Origin: Heloderma charlesbogerti | Taxonomy: Eukaryota; Chordata; Lepidosauria; Squamata; Helodermatidae | Assembly (NCBI GenBank): GCA_026122225.1 | Contig: JANEZZ010000473.1 | Span: 310,001 to 374,000, forward strand | DNA length: 64,000 nt | Direction: 5' to 3' | Shown here: piece after piece, positions 11,931 to 23,365 of the stretch | Layout: each line of letters opens with the position of its first letter | Numbering within the stretch: the stretch's first letter is position 1 | The notes under the pieces: generated by a model | What the model saw: only the letters and a program-made list of their open reading frames with translations | Told to the model about the DNA's origin: nothing | The model's database searches: none | Position numbers and translations under genes: made by a program

Positions 11931-12816
11931 GACCTACAACACCTTCTAGAACTAACACCAACAAAAGATGTCCTCCTCATCATAGGGGATTGGAATGCTA
12001 AAGTAGGAAGTCAAGAAATCATCGGGATAACAGGCAAGCATGGCCTTGGTGTACAAAATGAAGCAGGACAAAAGCTAATCGAGTTTTGCCAAGAGAACAC
12101 GCTGATCATAGCAAACACTCTTTTCCAACAGCACGAGAGGCGACTCTACACATGGACAATACCAGATGGTCAATATCAAAATTAGATTGATTATGTACTT
12201 TGCAGCCAAAGATGGAGAAGCTCTATACAGTCAGTAAAAACAGGACCTGGAGGTGACTGTGGCTCAGATCATGAGCTGCTTCTTGCAAAATTTTGGCTTA
12301 AATTGAAGAACATAGGGAAAACCACTAAACCATTCAGGTATGACCTAAATCATATCCCTTCTGAATATACAGTGGAGGTGAGGAATAGATTTAAGGGATT
12401 AGACCTGATAGAGTGCCTGAGGAACTATGGACGGAGCTCTGTAACATTGTTCAGGAGGCAGCAACTCAATCCATCCCAAAGAAAAAGACATGCAAGAAAG
12501 CCAAGTGGCTGTCTGATGAGGCTTTACAAGTAGCTGAGGAAAGAAGGGAAGCAAAAAGCAAAGGAGAAAGGGGAAGATCTATCCAACTGAATGCAGAGTT
12601 CCAGAGAATAGCAAGGAGAGATAAGAAGGCCTTCTTAAATGAACAATGCAAAGAAATTGAGGAAAACAATAGAATGGGAAAGACTAGAGATCTCTTCAAC
12701 AAAATCGGAGATCTCAAGGGAACGTTTTGTGCAAAGACGGGCAAGGACAAAGAAGGCAGGGACCTAACAGAAGCAGATGAGATTAAGAAGAGGTGGAAAG
12801 AATACACAGAAGAACT

Positions 12817-14547
12817 TAGGGATGTCAGAGAATTCCATGATGGATCTTGGTGAGGCCGAATGCCAGTGAATTCGGCCCCCCAAAATCCATCACAGAATGG
12901 CCTGCCACCCCCTCCACCCCCCATGGATCCCCCCCGGGACGAGACTTACCTGGGGCGGATGTTCCGGGCGGCGGCGGCTCCAGTGGCAGCTTCAGCGGTG
13001 GCGGCAGCTGGTCTTCCGACCGGCTGCTGCCGCCGCCATTTGCAGTCTGTGTTTTTTTCTTTTTTTTCCCCCATAGACATGATAGGTTACGTAAAGACTT
13101 ACGTAGCCTATTACGTCTGAGTTAAAAAAAAAAACCCCAACGCGTACGCAAATGGCGGCGGCTATGGCCGCCACCATTTGCGTTCCTTATTTTTGCTGTC
13201 TTAGTCTATGTCAATGTTTACGTAGACTAGGGTGAAGAAAAGAAAGGGGAATGCAAATAGCCCCCACTACACTATTTGCATTCCCCTTTCTTCGTCTTCG
13301 TCTTAGTCTATGTAAATATTGACATAGATTAAGACGGTGAAAAATAAGGAAGACAAATGGCGGTGGCCATTTGCGTACGTGGTTTTTTTTTTGGTTACCC
13401 AGTGCCCTCCGCAGCAGGAAATCTGGCTGCGGACAGCCCTGGCCTGCGCCTGGCCGGCTGCTCCGCAGAGCCGCTGTGGAGCACAGCCAGCCATCGAGGA
13501 TTCCGGGGGGGAGGACAGGATCACCTCCCCCCCCATTGAGGATTCCAGGGAGAGGGATGGAACTAGGGGTGCACGAAAGTCCCTTACCTGTCCTCGAAGC
13601 TTTTCGCGGTGGGGGGGAGGCGCTTCGCTGCTCCCCCCGCGAAGTTCAGGCCAGGGGGGGAGGCTTCCTGCCTCGCCCAGCCGAAATTCAGGCTGGGGGG
13701 GGAGGCTTCCCGCCTCGCCCGGCCGAAATTCAGGCCGGGGAGGAGGCGCCTCGCCTCGCCCGGCCGCGAACTAAAAAGTTAAAAATAACAAAAACAAACG
13801 CCCCCGTGATAGGCTACGTGATGATTAACGTAGCCTATCACAGCTAGATCTGCAAAGTCAGCCATGATAGGCTACGTAAATCATCACGTAGCCTATCACG
13901 GGTGACTTAAAAAAAAAAAAGCGCGTACGCAAATGGCGGCCCCCATAGGGAGCCGCCATTCGCATTCCTTATTTGGTCACTGTAGTCTACGTAAATCTTT
14001 ACGTAGACTACGGCGAAAATAAGGGCAACGCAAATAGCGTTTCCCTTATTTTCGCCGTACTCTATGTAATCTTTACGTAGACTACAGCGACCAAATAAGG
14101 AATGGGAACGGCAGCTCCCTATGGGGGCCGCCATTATCCATACGCGCTTTTTTTTTTTTTTTAAGTCACCCGTGATAGGCTACGTGACAATTTACGTAGC
14201 CTATCACGGCTGACTTTGCAAATCTAGATGTGATAGGCTACGTTAATCATCATGTAGCCTATCACGGGGGCGTTTTTTTTTTCCTTTTATTGGAATGGCG
14301 GCGGCGGCAGCCGGTCAAAAGACCGACTGCCGCTCCCGCCCCGGAAGAAGACCCGCTGAACCGCCGGCCGGACCCGCCACCGGGAGGGACATTCGCCAAA
14401 TGTAAGTCCCGTCCCGGGGGGTTGCGGGGGGTGGAGGGGGTGGAGAATTTCTCCCTGAAACTTGTTCGGGGGGCCAAACACGTTGGCGCTCACCCCCCCG
14501 AAGTTTCGGGGAGAAATTCTCCGCCAACCCTAGACGGAACATCCCTA
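12817..14547. mobile_element. hAT-A copy 2, inserted in BovB-2 and itself split by hAT-B
   Basis: It starts TAGGGATGTCAGAGAATTC and ends ACATCCCTA, with the exact duplication GAAGAACT at 12809-12816 and 14548-14555. BovB-3 has a single copy of this 8-mer at the equivalent point (complement, 41070-41077), so the empty site is known. A leftward splice-donor-like CCAGGTAAGT lies at about 12944-12953 (complement). The right end is shortened: GACGGAAC runs straight into ATCCCTA, losing about 60 bp present in relatives. Confidence 0.93.
13564..14532. mobile_element. hAT-B copy 1, nested inside hAT-A copy 2
   Basis: It starts TAGGGGTGCACGAAAGTC and ends CGCCAACCCTA, with flanks GATGGAAC (13556-13563) and GACGGAAC (14533-14540), 7 of 8. 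The interior is G-rich blocks and long perfect hairpins such as TGATAGGCTACGTGATGATT facing AACGTAGCCTATCA. Splice-donor-like GTAAG faces outward on both sides (complement near 13586; plus strand near 14401). Confidence 0.9.
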
Positions 14548-14719
14548 GAAGAACTATACAGGAAAGATCTGAATGTCCCTGATAGCCATGATAGTGCGGT
14601 CACTGAACTTGAGCCGGACATCCTCGAGAGTGAAGTCAAGTGGGCCTTAGGAAGCATTACTAACAACAAAGCTAGCGGAGATGACGGTATTCCAGCTGAG
14701 CTTTTTAAAATCCTAAAAG

Positions 14720-15268
14720 ATGTTTCAGCAGCATGTGAACCGAGAAGTACCGGAAGTACAAGCTGGGTTTCGAAGAGGCAGAGGAACTATAGATCAAATC
14801 GCCAACATTCGCTGCATCATGGAGAAAGCAAGAGAATTCCAGAAAAACGTCTATTTCTGCTTCATTGACTACGCTAAAGCCTTTGATTGTGTGGATCACA
14901 ACAAACTGTGGCAAATTCTTAAAGAGACGGGAGTACCAGACCACTTTACCTGTCTCCTGAGAAACCTGTATGAGGGTCAAGAAGCAACAGTAAAAACCAG
15001 CCATTGAACAACTGATTGGTTCAAAATTGGGAAAGGAGTGCAACAAGGCTGTATATTGTCGCCCTGCTTATTTAATTTATATGCAGAGTACATCATGAGA
15101 AATGCCGGGTTGGATGAATCACAGGTCGGAATTAAGATTGCCGGGAGAATTATCAACAACCTCAAATACGCAGATGATACCACCCTAATGGCAGAAAGCG
15201 AAGAGGATCTCAAGAGCCTCTTGTTGAGGGTGAAAGAGTGCAAAAGCTGGTTTGAAACTCAACATTAA
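14720..15268 (+). pseudogene. BovB-2 reverse-transcriptase fragment
   Basis: It retains the QAGFRRGRGTIDQI, FIDYAKAFDCVDH, QGCILSPCLFNLYAEYIMR and YADDTTLMAESEEDL blocks of a RTE-clade RT, including the catalytic D and YADD. It is broken by an in-frame TGA at about 15006 and by a 5-bp loss near 15236. The palm motifs show ancestry, not activity. Confidence 0.9.
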
Positions 15269-16140
15269 AAAAATGAAGATCATGGCATCTGGCCCCATCA
15301 CTTCCTGGCATATAGAAAGGGAAGAAATGGAAGCAGTGACAGATTTTATTTTCTTTGCTCCAAGATCACCGCAGATGGTGACTGTAGCCATGAAATTAAA
15401 AGACGCTTGCTCCTTGGGAGGAAAGCTATGGCAAACCTAGACAGCATAGTAAGAAGCAGAGACATCACCTTGCCGACAAAGATTCGTATAATCAAAGCTA
15501 TGGTTTTCCCAGTAGCAACGTATGGCTGTGAGAGCTGGACTATAAGGAAGGCTGAGCGTTGAAGAATTGATGCCTTTGAACTGTGGTGCTGGAGAAGACT
15601 CCTACAAGTCCCCTGGACTGCAAGGAGGTCAAATCAGTCAATCCTAAAGGAAATCAACCCTGAGTGCTCATTGGAAGGACAGATACTGAAGTTGAAGCTC
15701 CAATATTTTGGCCACCTAATGCAAAGAGAAAACTCCCTGGAAAAGACCCTGATGCTGGGAAAGATTGAAGGCAAAAGGAGAAGGGGACGGCAGAGGATGA
15801 GATGGCTAGATAGCATCACCGATGCAATGATTATGAACTTGAGCACACTCCAGGAAAGAGCGCAGGACAGGAAGGCCTGGCATGCTATGGTCCATGGGGT
15901 CACGAAGAGTTGGACATGACTCAATGACTGAACAACAACAACAGTACACCACAGCATAGCATGGAAGACTGTGACCAGGTAATCTGTGTGCCTTGCTCAG
16001 TCTGTCCATCTGCTGTTGATGGGCAGCTTCAAGGCCCGGCTCTTCCTTCTGGGGGTTCTTTAGCTTTAAACCAGACTTGAACTGGACAGCCCTTCAAATA
16101 GAGGAGAGTCTACTGTAGAATAGGACACATGGCCACCCAG

Positions 16141-16779
16141 GTGGGGAGTTCTAACAATAATCCTTCATAGATAATTGGGGAGTTACAGTTTCTGCTGTGT
16201 TTGTTTTTATCTGTGAAATGCGTGGGAGGCTATGCGGCCTGAGGTTGTCCCAAGAAAAAGCAATGGTCAGCTCCACATACCTAGCCAATGATTATTACCC
16301 TGAGTTGACACTATCGCCTATAGCCATCTACAGCAGCCACAACACTTCAAATAAATTACATTTTGCCCATAGCTCCCTAAATCATTTCAATGCTGTTTGT
16401 AATTATGCAGTGACTTGTCACAATGACTTGTGTTTAGACGTATTAGATTCCCCTTGTTTTGCAAATATTAGGGAAAGAAGATTAAGAATTCTCTGCCTGC
16501 AGGCACATCTCACCACTGATAAAATCCCCAACTCTGTGTTGCCTTCCAAATACAATTTAATTCTTGAAATATTTATTGAGCAGTTTGTCTGGAAAGTGCA
16601 GCACTTTCAGCTATTATTAACAGCACACTCATCCATCTCAGATTTTCCTCAGACTTTTGAAATAGGCTTTGGGTATGGTCACACATCAAACAAAATGGCA
16701 GGTAGAATACTGCATGGTCTACTAAAAAATTGCTCCATCTTAAGACATAGTTATGGTTGTTTGCTTTGAGTTTGCTTGT
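16141..16779. other. unassigned DNA
   Basis: A 190-codon open frame at 16197-16769 shows no motif or family resemblance I can name and has ordinary non-coding composition. I treat it as chance. Confidence 0.45.
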
Positions 16780-16950
16780 TTGAAGTTGTATTAGATATAT
16801 GTTCTTTTGTGTATATTGTCTGTTGGTGTGTTTTTTTATGTAAATGGCTTTTAATCTCTGTATATTGTATTTTTAATGTTTTTAATCTTTGTAAACTGCC
16901 CAGAGAGCTTCGGCTATTGGGCGGTATAGAAATGTAATGAATTAATAATA
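16780..16950 (+). repeat. L2-type LINE 3' tail, sense
   Basis: The words TGTAAACTGCCCAGAGAGCT and TATTGGGCGGTATAGAAATG followed by an AATAAT tail are the sense form of the ending seen in antisense at 24352-24400. Confidence 0.65.
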
Positions 16951-17027
16951 ATAAGCCCACTCTTTCTCAATAAAATCACGTTGATATGTTCATAAGCATT
17001 AATTAGCACAGTGGCTACCTAATCATT

Positions 17028-17310
17028 TATTTATTTATTTATTTATTTATTTATTCATTCATTCATTCATTTATTTATTCATTCATTTATTATAATTTTA
17101 TCCCACCTTTTTCGTCTAAGGAGCCCAAGGCAGCATACATGATCCTCCTCCCCTCCATATTATCCTCACAACAACCCTGTGAGGTAGGTTAGGCTGAGAG
17201 TCAGTGCCTGGCCCAAAGTCACCCAGTGAGCTTCATGGCTAAGTGGGGACTTGAACCCGGGTCTCCCCAGTCCCAGCCCAACACTCGAACCACTACACCA
17301 CACTGACTTT
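17028..17310 (-). repeat. tRNA-derived SINE, antisense, with (TTTA/TTCA)n tail
   Basis: Read on the minus strand it starts with a tRNA-like head: box A-like GGTGTAGTGG, then box B GGGTTCAAGTCC. It continues through CCTCACAGGGTTGTTGTGAG and ends in an AAATAAATGAATG tail at 17028-17091. A second copy is at 29700-29925. Confidence 0.75.
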
Positions 17311-17603
17311 TGTTTAAAAAAACACATTAAAACATGTCATTAGCATATTTCATTCTTCTCATTACTTATTCATGCATTCCTGACTGTAACAATGTGTGTA
17401 CAAAAACCTCGTTTGAAGCCAAATAGCAATATAAGTGTTTCCTGAACTGAGATATTGATAAAAGTAAGAACTGCATTTCAAGAAAGGTTACCTTATGAGA
17501 ATGGAAACAGAATGTCAGGTTTAATTCAAAAGAAGAGTGAGAGTGCCTGCTTTAACTCATATTACTGTTGTAAAAAAAAAACTCGATTATTTTTAACATT
17601 TTA

Positions 17604-17737
17604 AGAGAGCAATCTTATGTATGTTTAGACAGAAAAAGTCCTAAAACTCCCAGGATTCCCCAGTCAGAATGTCTGGTTGGGGAATGCTGGGAGTTGTAGG
17701 ACTTTTTTTCTGTCTAAACATGCATAGGATTGCTTTG
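17604..17737. mobile_element. TTA-flanked palindromic MITE, copy 1
   Basis: A 134-bp palindrome with arms GCAATCTTATGTATGTTTAG and CTAAACATGCATAGGATTGC, flanked by TTA on both sides (17601-17603, 17738-17740). A TTA duplication with GGGTGC-type ends fits the PIF/Harbinger pattern. Other copies are at 43605 and 45517. Confidence 0.7.
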
Positions 17738-17984
17738 TTAGAGAGCAATGCTGTGGCTCCTCAGATGGCATCTGGGATCCCTGCCCTTAGACAGAGCTAA
17801 GACCTGGTGTGGGGAATCCAAGGTAGGCAAGCCGGATGAGCTCAGAGACCCACCTAGCTGAAAATGTCATACTGGAGGACAGAGAGCCTGTAAAAGCCTC
17901 TGTCACTTCTCCCACCCTGCCTAGTTCTTGTTGGTAAGGCTTAGGACAGATAGAAGGCTCTGAGATTGGAGACCTCCATCTATA

Positions 17985-18118
17985 GAACATTATTAGTTTT
18001 GATATATATTGGCTGTATTATTATGTTGGTCATTATTTTACTGTTGTTTGGGTTTTTTATGTCTGTAAACTAGTCCAAGGGCCTTTGTTGGTTGGGCAGT
18101 ATGTAAATCTAATAAACA
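17985..18118 (+). repeat. L2/CR1-type LINE 3' tail, sense
   Basis: It ends TTGGGCAGTATGTAAATCTA then AATAAACAAACAAG, the same plan as the other L2-type tails here. Confidence 0.45.
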
Positions 18119-18119
18119 A

Positions 18120-18645
18120 ACAAGCAACCTACATTTGGGCTGTTTGTCAAAGGAAAGAAAACTTTTGGCACCTTTATTTAATGACTATTTTTGAAAAGTC
18201 TTCTCTTAAGAGATCTGCCCTTGGCTGCACAACTTAATTTGCTTTCCAGTTGTGATGCTTCAGCTGATTTGCCTGCCAATAATTTGTAAGCTCATATGAT
18301 ATTTCAGTAAACTGAGCATTCTTCTTTGATGCCTGAGGCAAATCCCTCTTTGGAATTTTTAAAGGCTCTCACCTTAAACTAGAAAGATACCCATCATGAT
18401 AACAAGTGAGGAGGGGGAGGACCTGATTATTTCATGATTTTCTGTCTCAAATTTCAGCTTACGTCTTCTGTCATTGAAAACTCATAATGTGTGTGTGTGG
18501 GGGGGGGGTGGCACTGAGAACGCAGCCTAGCCCTTCTGCCCAGGCCTGCCAGGTCATCTGCATAGCTTCCTCCTGGTTACACTACAGTGTGACAAATACA
18601 TAGAGTTAGAAACTGTTGTATCCATTTATCACTGTGTAACTTACA
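18120..18645. other. unassigned DNA
   Basis: No gene or family recognised. It includes a short TGTG/G-run at about 18489-18510. Confidence 0.45.
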
Positions 18646-18653
18646 GCCCATTC

Positions 18654-18789
18654 CAGGAGTGAGCAACGTGTGGGTCTCCAAATGTTTTGGTCTACAACTC
18701 CCATCGGCCCTAGCCAGCATAGCCAAAGGTGAGGGATGATGGGTATTGTAGGCCAAAACATCTGGATGATCACAACTTGACCACTCATG
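18654..18789. mobile_element. hAT-H palindromic MITE, copy 4
   Basis: CAGGAGTGAGCAACGTGTGG on the left and CACAACTTGACCACTCATG on the right, with inner arms TTTTGGTCTACAACTCCCAT and GTATTGTAGGCCAAAACATC. Flanks GCCCATTC (18646-18653) and GCCTACTC (18790-18797) match at 6 of 8, both differences being transitions. This supports hAT for the whole palindromic family. Confidence 0.7.
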
Positions 18790-18797
18790 GCCTACTC

Positions 18798-19360
18798 CAA
18801 CACCTCAGCCAGACAGATTATGCATTAGAGATTACAAGTGTAGCAGCCATTGGTTGGCTCTGCTCCACCCCCATGCCTAACTTCTGCTGCATCCATTGTG
18901 TCCTTATCTAAAGCACTGAGGGTCAACCCCTGATCTACAGCCTTTGGTGCCACCACTGTTGACAGGAGCCGGCATCCTTCACAGATGTGCCACTTCGCAA
19001 TATATAGATAATGCTGAGCAGGCAGCAGATGGAGAGACAGGAGTCAGAAAGAGAGGGGGCTCCTGGATGTCTTGGGCTTAAAAACTCTTCCTTCTCCCGG
19101 GATCAGGTGGCGGAGATAGAGGGAGAGTGCACAGTACCTTTTTAACCTTGATACTGAGGGGAAAGAGAGGAACCAATCCCTTCTAACCAAAGCCACAAAG
19201 GATAGGGACATCTGACTGTCCAGCTTTGCTGGCTCTACCTTTGCACTCCCTGGGGTAGACCAGGGAAGACATCAGCCATCTCTGGAAGGAACTGCACTGT
19301 GTGATCATCCTGTAATTTCAGGGGCTTGACTTACATGTGTTATTCCTCTTTCTTTCTTCT

Positions 19361-19396
<36 letters not shown>

Positions 19397-20260
19397 TCAA
19401 ATTACTTTTTCACTTTTTAGGGTGGAACACTAGGGTAATGTGTGGAAACTGAGGTACTGGACTGGCTCTAACTGGACAAAAACCATGCCTTAAAAGGCTT
19501 GGCCTAGGCTGCATGCCCACAGGAAAACATTTCATTGGTTGGAGGCTGGAACCCTGTATTCACCTCCTAAGAACTGATTGGCTGGCCAAACTCCCACAAC
19601 TTCCCCACTTACTGGTTGGTCAAACTCCTTCTGCTTTTCCTGGAGGGATGAGATGTCTGCTATCTGGAACACAAATAGCTTTCCCACACATTGGTTGTTA
19701 TGAGCATGCTTCTGTAACCTGCCAGATTATCAAATGTGTGGCAATTTAGATTGTTCTTTCCATTTCATTATATGTTGTGCTGTGAATCCATCCTGTGCTT
19801 CGCTCTATTGCCTTTCTGTGTCCTTAATCCTAAACTAAATCTTTTCAATGTGATGTTCTGTGTGTGTTCTTCAAAGAATATATTGACTGGACATGTGAAA
19901 AATTATATTGACTGGACATGGTCTTGCTTCTTACGCGCCTTACCTACTTGTTCCATGTTATAAGAGAGGGGGGTGGGAGGAAGAGGGAGGAAGGGGGGCA
20001 GAGAGAGAGAGAGAGACTAAATAGGTGCCTGCCTGAGCCAGTAATAACTGGGCAAGGTTTTGTCAGTTCACCAACAGCACTCTCTGCTGTAAAAGTTTCC
20101 TAAGTGGAAGTGGTGGCAGCAATACCCGGAGGAGTGGACAAAAGAGGAGTGATCAGTCCTTGAGTCAAAGGTGATAATGATCCTTCACAGCAACCCCAAG
20201 CCCCGCATTTCTGAAGTGATGCTGCCCAGAACTAGGCCTTCCTCAGGGACACCTCCTTTG
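18798..20260. other. unassigned DNA with a (TTTC)n microsatellite
   Basis: (TTTC)n lies at about 19350-19398 and a purine-rich GAGA stretch at 19965-20015. Several ATTGG words occur in 19530-19700. No coding gene is recognised. Confidence 0.45.
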
Positions 20261-20268
20261 CTCTGGAG

Positions 20269-20676
20269 CAGCCATGTTGAACCTCTTTCATCCTGAGATC
20301 CACATTCCATTTCAAAGGAACTCTCAGGGGCTGCATTCCAGTAGTGGGTGGGGCCAAAGGGCAACGGGGCACAAAGCCAAAAGAGACAGGGCCAAAATAC
20401 TAGCATATCTAGAATCATAGAATAGCAGGGTTGGAAGGGGCCTACAAGGCCATCGAGTCCAACCCCCTGCTCAAGTCTCAATATTTTAGCTTAAGGCTCT
20501 TTCTGCCAGTACCTAAGCCTTAGAAGAGGCATTTCAACCTTTTAGAATGGCGGGGGGCGGGGGGAACTGCACAAAGGCTAGGAAACTGGGGAAAGGGAGT
20601 ATGGCCATCTGGGGAAGCCATAAGGGCTGAATGGAGACCCCAGGAGGGCCATATTTTCTGCAGATTTTCACCCCTG
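20269..20676. mobile_element. hAT-G non-autonomous element, copy 1, with CR1 insert
   Basis: The ends CAGCCATGTTGAAC and TTTTCACCCCTG (family consensus CAGGGRTGTTGAAC) are flanked by the perfect duplication CTCTGGAG (20261-20268, 20677-20684). The interior aligns with the element split by BovB-3 at 39319-42848. Positions 20510-20522 are the paralogous empty site for BovB-3. Confidence 0.85.
20411..20478 (-). mobile_element. CR1 LINE fragment, antisense, inside hAT-G
   Basis: AGAATCATAGAATAGCAGGG and TTGGAAGGGGCCTACAAGGC are the hallmark of the CR1 3' end read in antisense. The sister hAT-G copy lacks it, so it is a secondary insertion. Confidence 0.8.
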
Positions 20677-20939
20677 CTCTGGAGAATGTGCTGTGATATC
20701 TGATAGTACAGACAGTCGCAACCTTGGCTAGATGTACACTACTGCTTTATAGCAGTATCGAAGTGCACTGATAACTGTTGGGAGAGATTACACATTCTAT
20801 ATACTGCTATCGTGGTGTTATTTCCTGCTTCTTATTCCACATTATCCAAAATACCGCAACAAATGTCATTGTGTATGTCATTTATACAAGGTATAAATGC
20901 ACAAGAGTGATATAGTGTTACCATGATGGGATCATAACT

Positions 20940-21092
20940 GCTGTTAGGTTTTACTTTGGTTTTTACATGCTACTTTTAACCTTTTAAAGTCTCAGATTGT
21001 ATTTTATACCGTGTTGTATTTATTTTATCATTTTAATTGTTGTGAACTGCCCAGAGAACCTCAGCTGTTGGGCAGTATATAAATGCAATAAA
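20940..21092 (+). repeat. L2-type LINE 3' tail, sense
   Basis: GTGAACTGCCCAGAGAACCT and TGGGCAGTATATAAATGCAA followed by AATAAAATAAG match the L2-type 3' ending at 16780-16950. Confidence 0.6.
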
Positions 21093-22954
21093 ATAAGTAC
21101 ATCTGTATGAGGATCTCTGGGAAGGGAGAAATCAGTAGGGGAAATTCAGTGGCAGGGGGATCAGGGCACCCATGGCAGACCACAGTTAAGGCCTTGGGTG
21201 GCTGCAGGTTGAGCACCCCTGGCTTACATGATGCCTGTAAGGCCAACAGGTACAGTGTAAGTGGAGGCCTTTCACAGCACCAGCAATCTTTTTAAATAAT
21301 GGAAGTTGATTTTTACCTGAATTGATTCTCTGCCTTGCGTGCTTACCACATTTGTCTTGAATGTTGCTAACATAAAGTCTGTTTTGTTTTATACTGGAAG
21401 AGGAGAAAATCCTTATAGCCTAGTTAGTATATATTTCCAATTGCTCCATTTTTCTCACCACATTGTCACCAAGAGGTTTTGTTTTGTTTATCTAGAGCAA
21501 GGCTCAAAGATTTGTAATCTAGCAGTCCTCTCTAGGCCTTCTGCTGCTCCATTCCTAAAGAATGTCAGACTAAGTCAAGCCTGGATATGTAACTCCCTTT
21601 GAAATTTGTGGAATGTATACTCTTAGCTTGAGAGAAGCCATGTTTATATCAAAGGAATAATAAAATAAAACTGCATCTGATGAAGCAGTCTCTGGTCCAC
21701 AAAAGCTTATCCCTTAATAGATTTTGTTAGTCTTGAAGGTGCCCTGAGACTCTATTGTTTTTCCTGCCACAGGCTAACATGGGCTACCCCTCTTTAAATG
21801 GCATATTTTGTCCCAGATACAGAGTTAATAAACACCAATGTCCCTTAACTAGAGATACAATCAAACCCAGAACCACCAAAAACTATTATGAGAGGCCGTA
21901 TATCACTGCAATCTGTTTTCTTATGACATAAACATATCCAGGTTGAATGTGGCCCAGTATCTTCCTATTGATGCCTGCCAACAAAAACATTACTGCCTGG
22001 CCTTGCCAAAAGCTATAAAGCATCTTTATTGTGGTGGTGGCTTTTTGCGATAAAAGAACCTCTCAGACTCTATCAAGCATGCACAGAAGAAGAAGAAGAA
22101 GATGAAAGTGTAAATGTCTCTAAACAAGAACAACGGCTCAGGAAGACCTGTAAGTTACAATATGGGATGATCCTGTGCTTTTTATGTGATGAAATGGAAA
22201 TTCAATATGTATGACCAGAGGCCAGTTCTCCATTATCCAATCTTTTTGCGACTTGCCAGATATTGCTAGAGGAATTTCTCTTTTACTTAACATCAACAAT
22301 GATTTTTTTCCCCCTAGTGTTCACTCAGTGCGGTCACAGAAAATCAAGTCAACATTCGGTTCAATGTCCCTAAACTAGCCCACGTTGTTCTGCCAAAACC
22401 CCCAGCATATTCAGTCAGGTAACAAGAAACAGTCCATTTGATTATGTTGTTTTCATGAATTCTGGAATACATGGCTGTTTAAAAAAATACCTCAGGGACA
22501 CTTCACATAAGACACATTTACTACTTGGATATCACTTCTCTGTGGGAAACTGTGTGTACTTTGTGTGTTTCAAAACATAAATCTTATCTCCTCGTTGTTG
22601 TTGTTGGGTTGTTGAAGAGGTAAGCTGCATTTTAAACTGAAGAGTTGCTTGCATCTTCAACACTGAAGCTTCATTCAGATGGTTTCACATTAGAAGAAGA
22701 CACCATGGTTACCATTAATCGGTTCATGAACTCCTCCTTCACTTCCTATCTCCTTCATGCATACAAGGAGATTTAAAGCTTGAGCTTCTTGGTATGGTGT
22801 AGCAAATTGCCATTTCCCATTTCATCCAAATATAAGAAACTATGGTATGGTGGTGTGTACAAATGAGAGTTACAGAGCAATCCTATGGTTCCTGGGAGAA
22901 CATCCCAAGAACAATAGGATATAGCAGATTTCCCCTCCCAAGGCCATAGACACA
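21093..22954. other. mostly unassigned; old reptile repeat at about 21675-21800
   Basis: The stretch GATGAAGCAGTCTCTGGTCC, AAAAGCTTATCCCTTAATAG and GTTAGTCTTGAAGGTGCC is a dispersed repeat I recognise from reptile genomes but cannot classify. The rest shows no gene. Confidence 0.4.
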
Positions 22955-22962
22955 GCTATGAT

Positions 22963-23357
22963 TAGGCATGTCAGAGAAAACTGCAATGGATTAAAATGAG
23001 TTTAGATATCTATGAATTCAACCTGCAGATTCCGCAATGGACCAGCTTTTTCCAAGCCAAACAAATTCTGTGGACTTGCAGATTGGTTTTTAACAGTGTG
23101 TGTGTGTGTGCGCATGCGCACACACTAATTCACCTTAGTGCTAATTCTCATTAAGTAATGTACATTAGCACGTTTGCACAAGTACACATTAGCCAACACA
23201 AGTTAGCATTAAAGTGAATTAGTTCAAGACTTCAAGTAGAAAAAAATTCTGGTTAAAAAAAATCCAATTCCATCAATGAGCGGAAGACAGAACAAAAGGT
23301 ACTTGACAATGTGCAAAACACAGGTGGAACAGATTTAACAAAATCCATACATCCCTA
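22963..23357. mobile_element. hAT-D candidate non-autonomous element
   Basis: It starts TAGGCATGTCAGAGAA and ends CATACATCCCTA. The flanks GCTATGAT and GTTATGGC match at 5 of 8 with three transitions. It contains (TG)n followed by the palindrome TGCGCATGCGCA at about 23107-23120. Its ends resemble hAT-A, but the interior is AT-rich and lacks the CpG hairpins. Confidence 0.5.
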
Positions 23358-23365
23358 GTTATGGC

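Larger units (their letters stand above)
11189..15940 (+). mobile_element. BovB-2: full-length but dead RTE/BovB LINE carrying a nested hAT
   Basis: It runs from CCTTCATGGATCACTGCC to a (CAA)n tail and is flanked by the perfect duplication ACAGTACACC (11179-11188 and 15941-15950). Coding pieces follow BovB-3 in order: endonuclease (11406-11930), middle region (12413-12816), then after the hAT insertion the palm RT blocks (14720-15268) and the C-terminus (15671-15919). Lesions: Glu to TAA at about 11928, Gln to TAG at about 12184, frameshifts, and a deletion of about 190 bp at about 14721 that removes RT block 1. It is inactive. Confidence 0.93.
11053..16140. mobile_element. hAT-F element, copy 2, split by BovB-2
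   Basis: The left part (11053-11188, starting AAGGGTGGCCACC) and right part (15941-16140, ending ATGGCCACCC) together align with the intact copy at 8051-8445. They are interrupted by BovB-2 with its 10-bp duplication. The outer flanks no longer show a duplication. This is the outermost layer of a four-level nest. Confidence 0.65.

Noticed and set aside
16197..16769. 190-residue plus-strand open frame
   Set aside because: No recognisable motif, no splice or family context; its 3' end runs towards an L2-type LINE tail. Considered chance.
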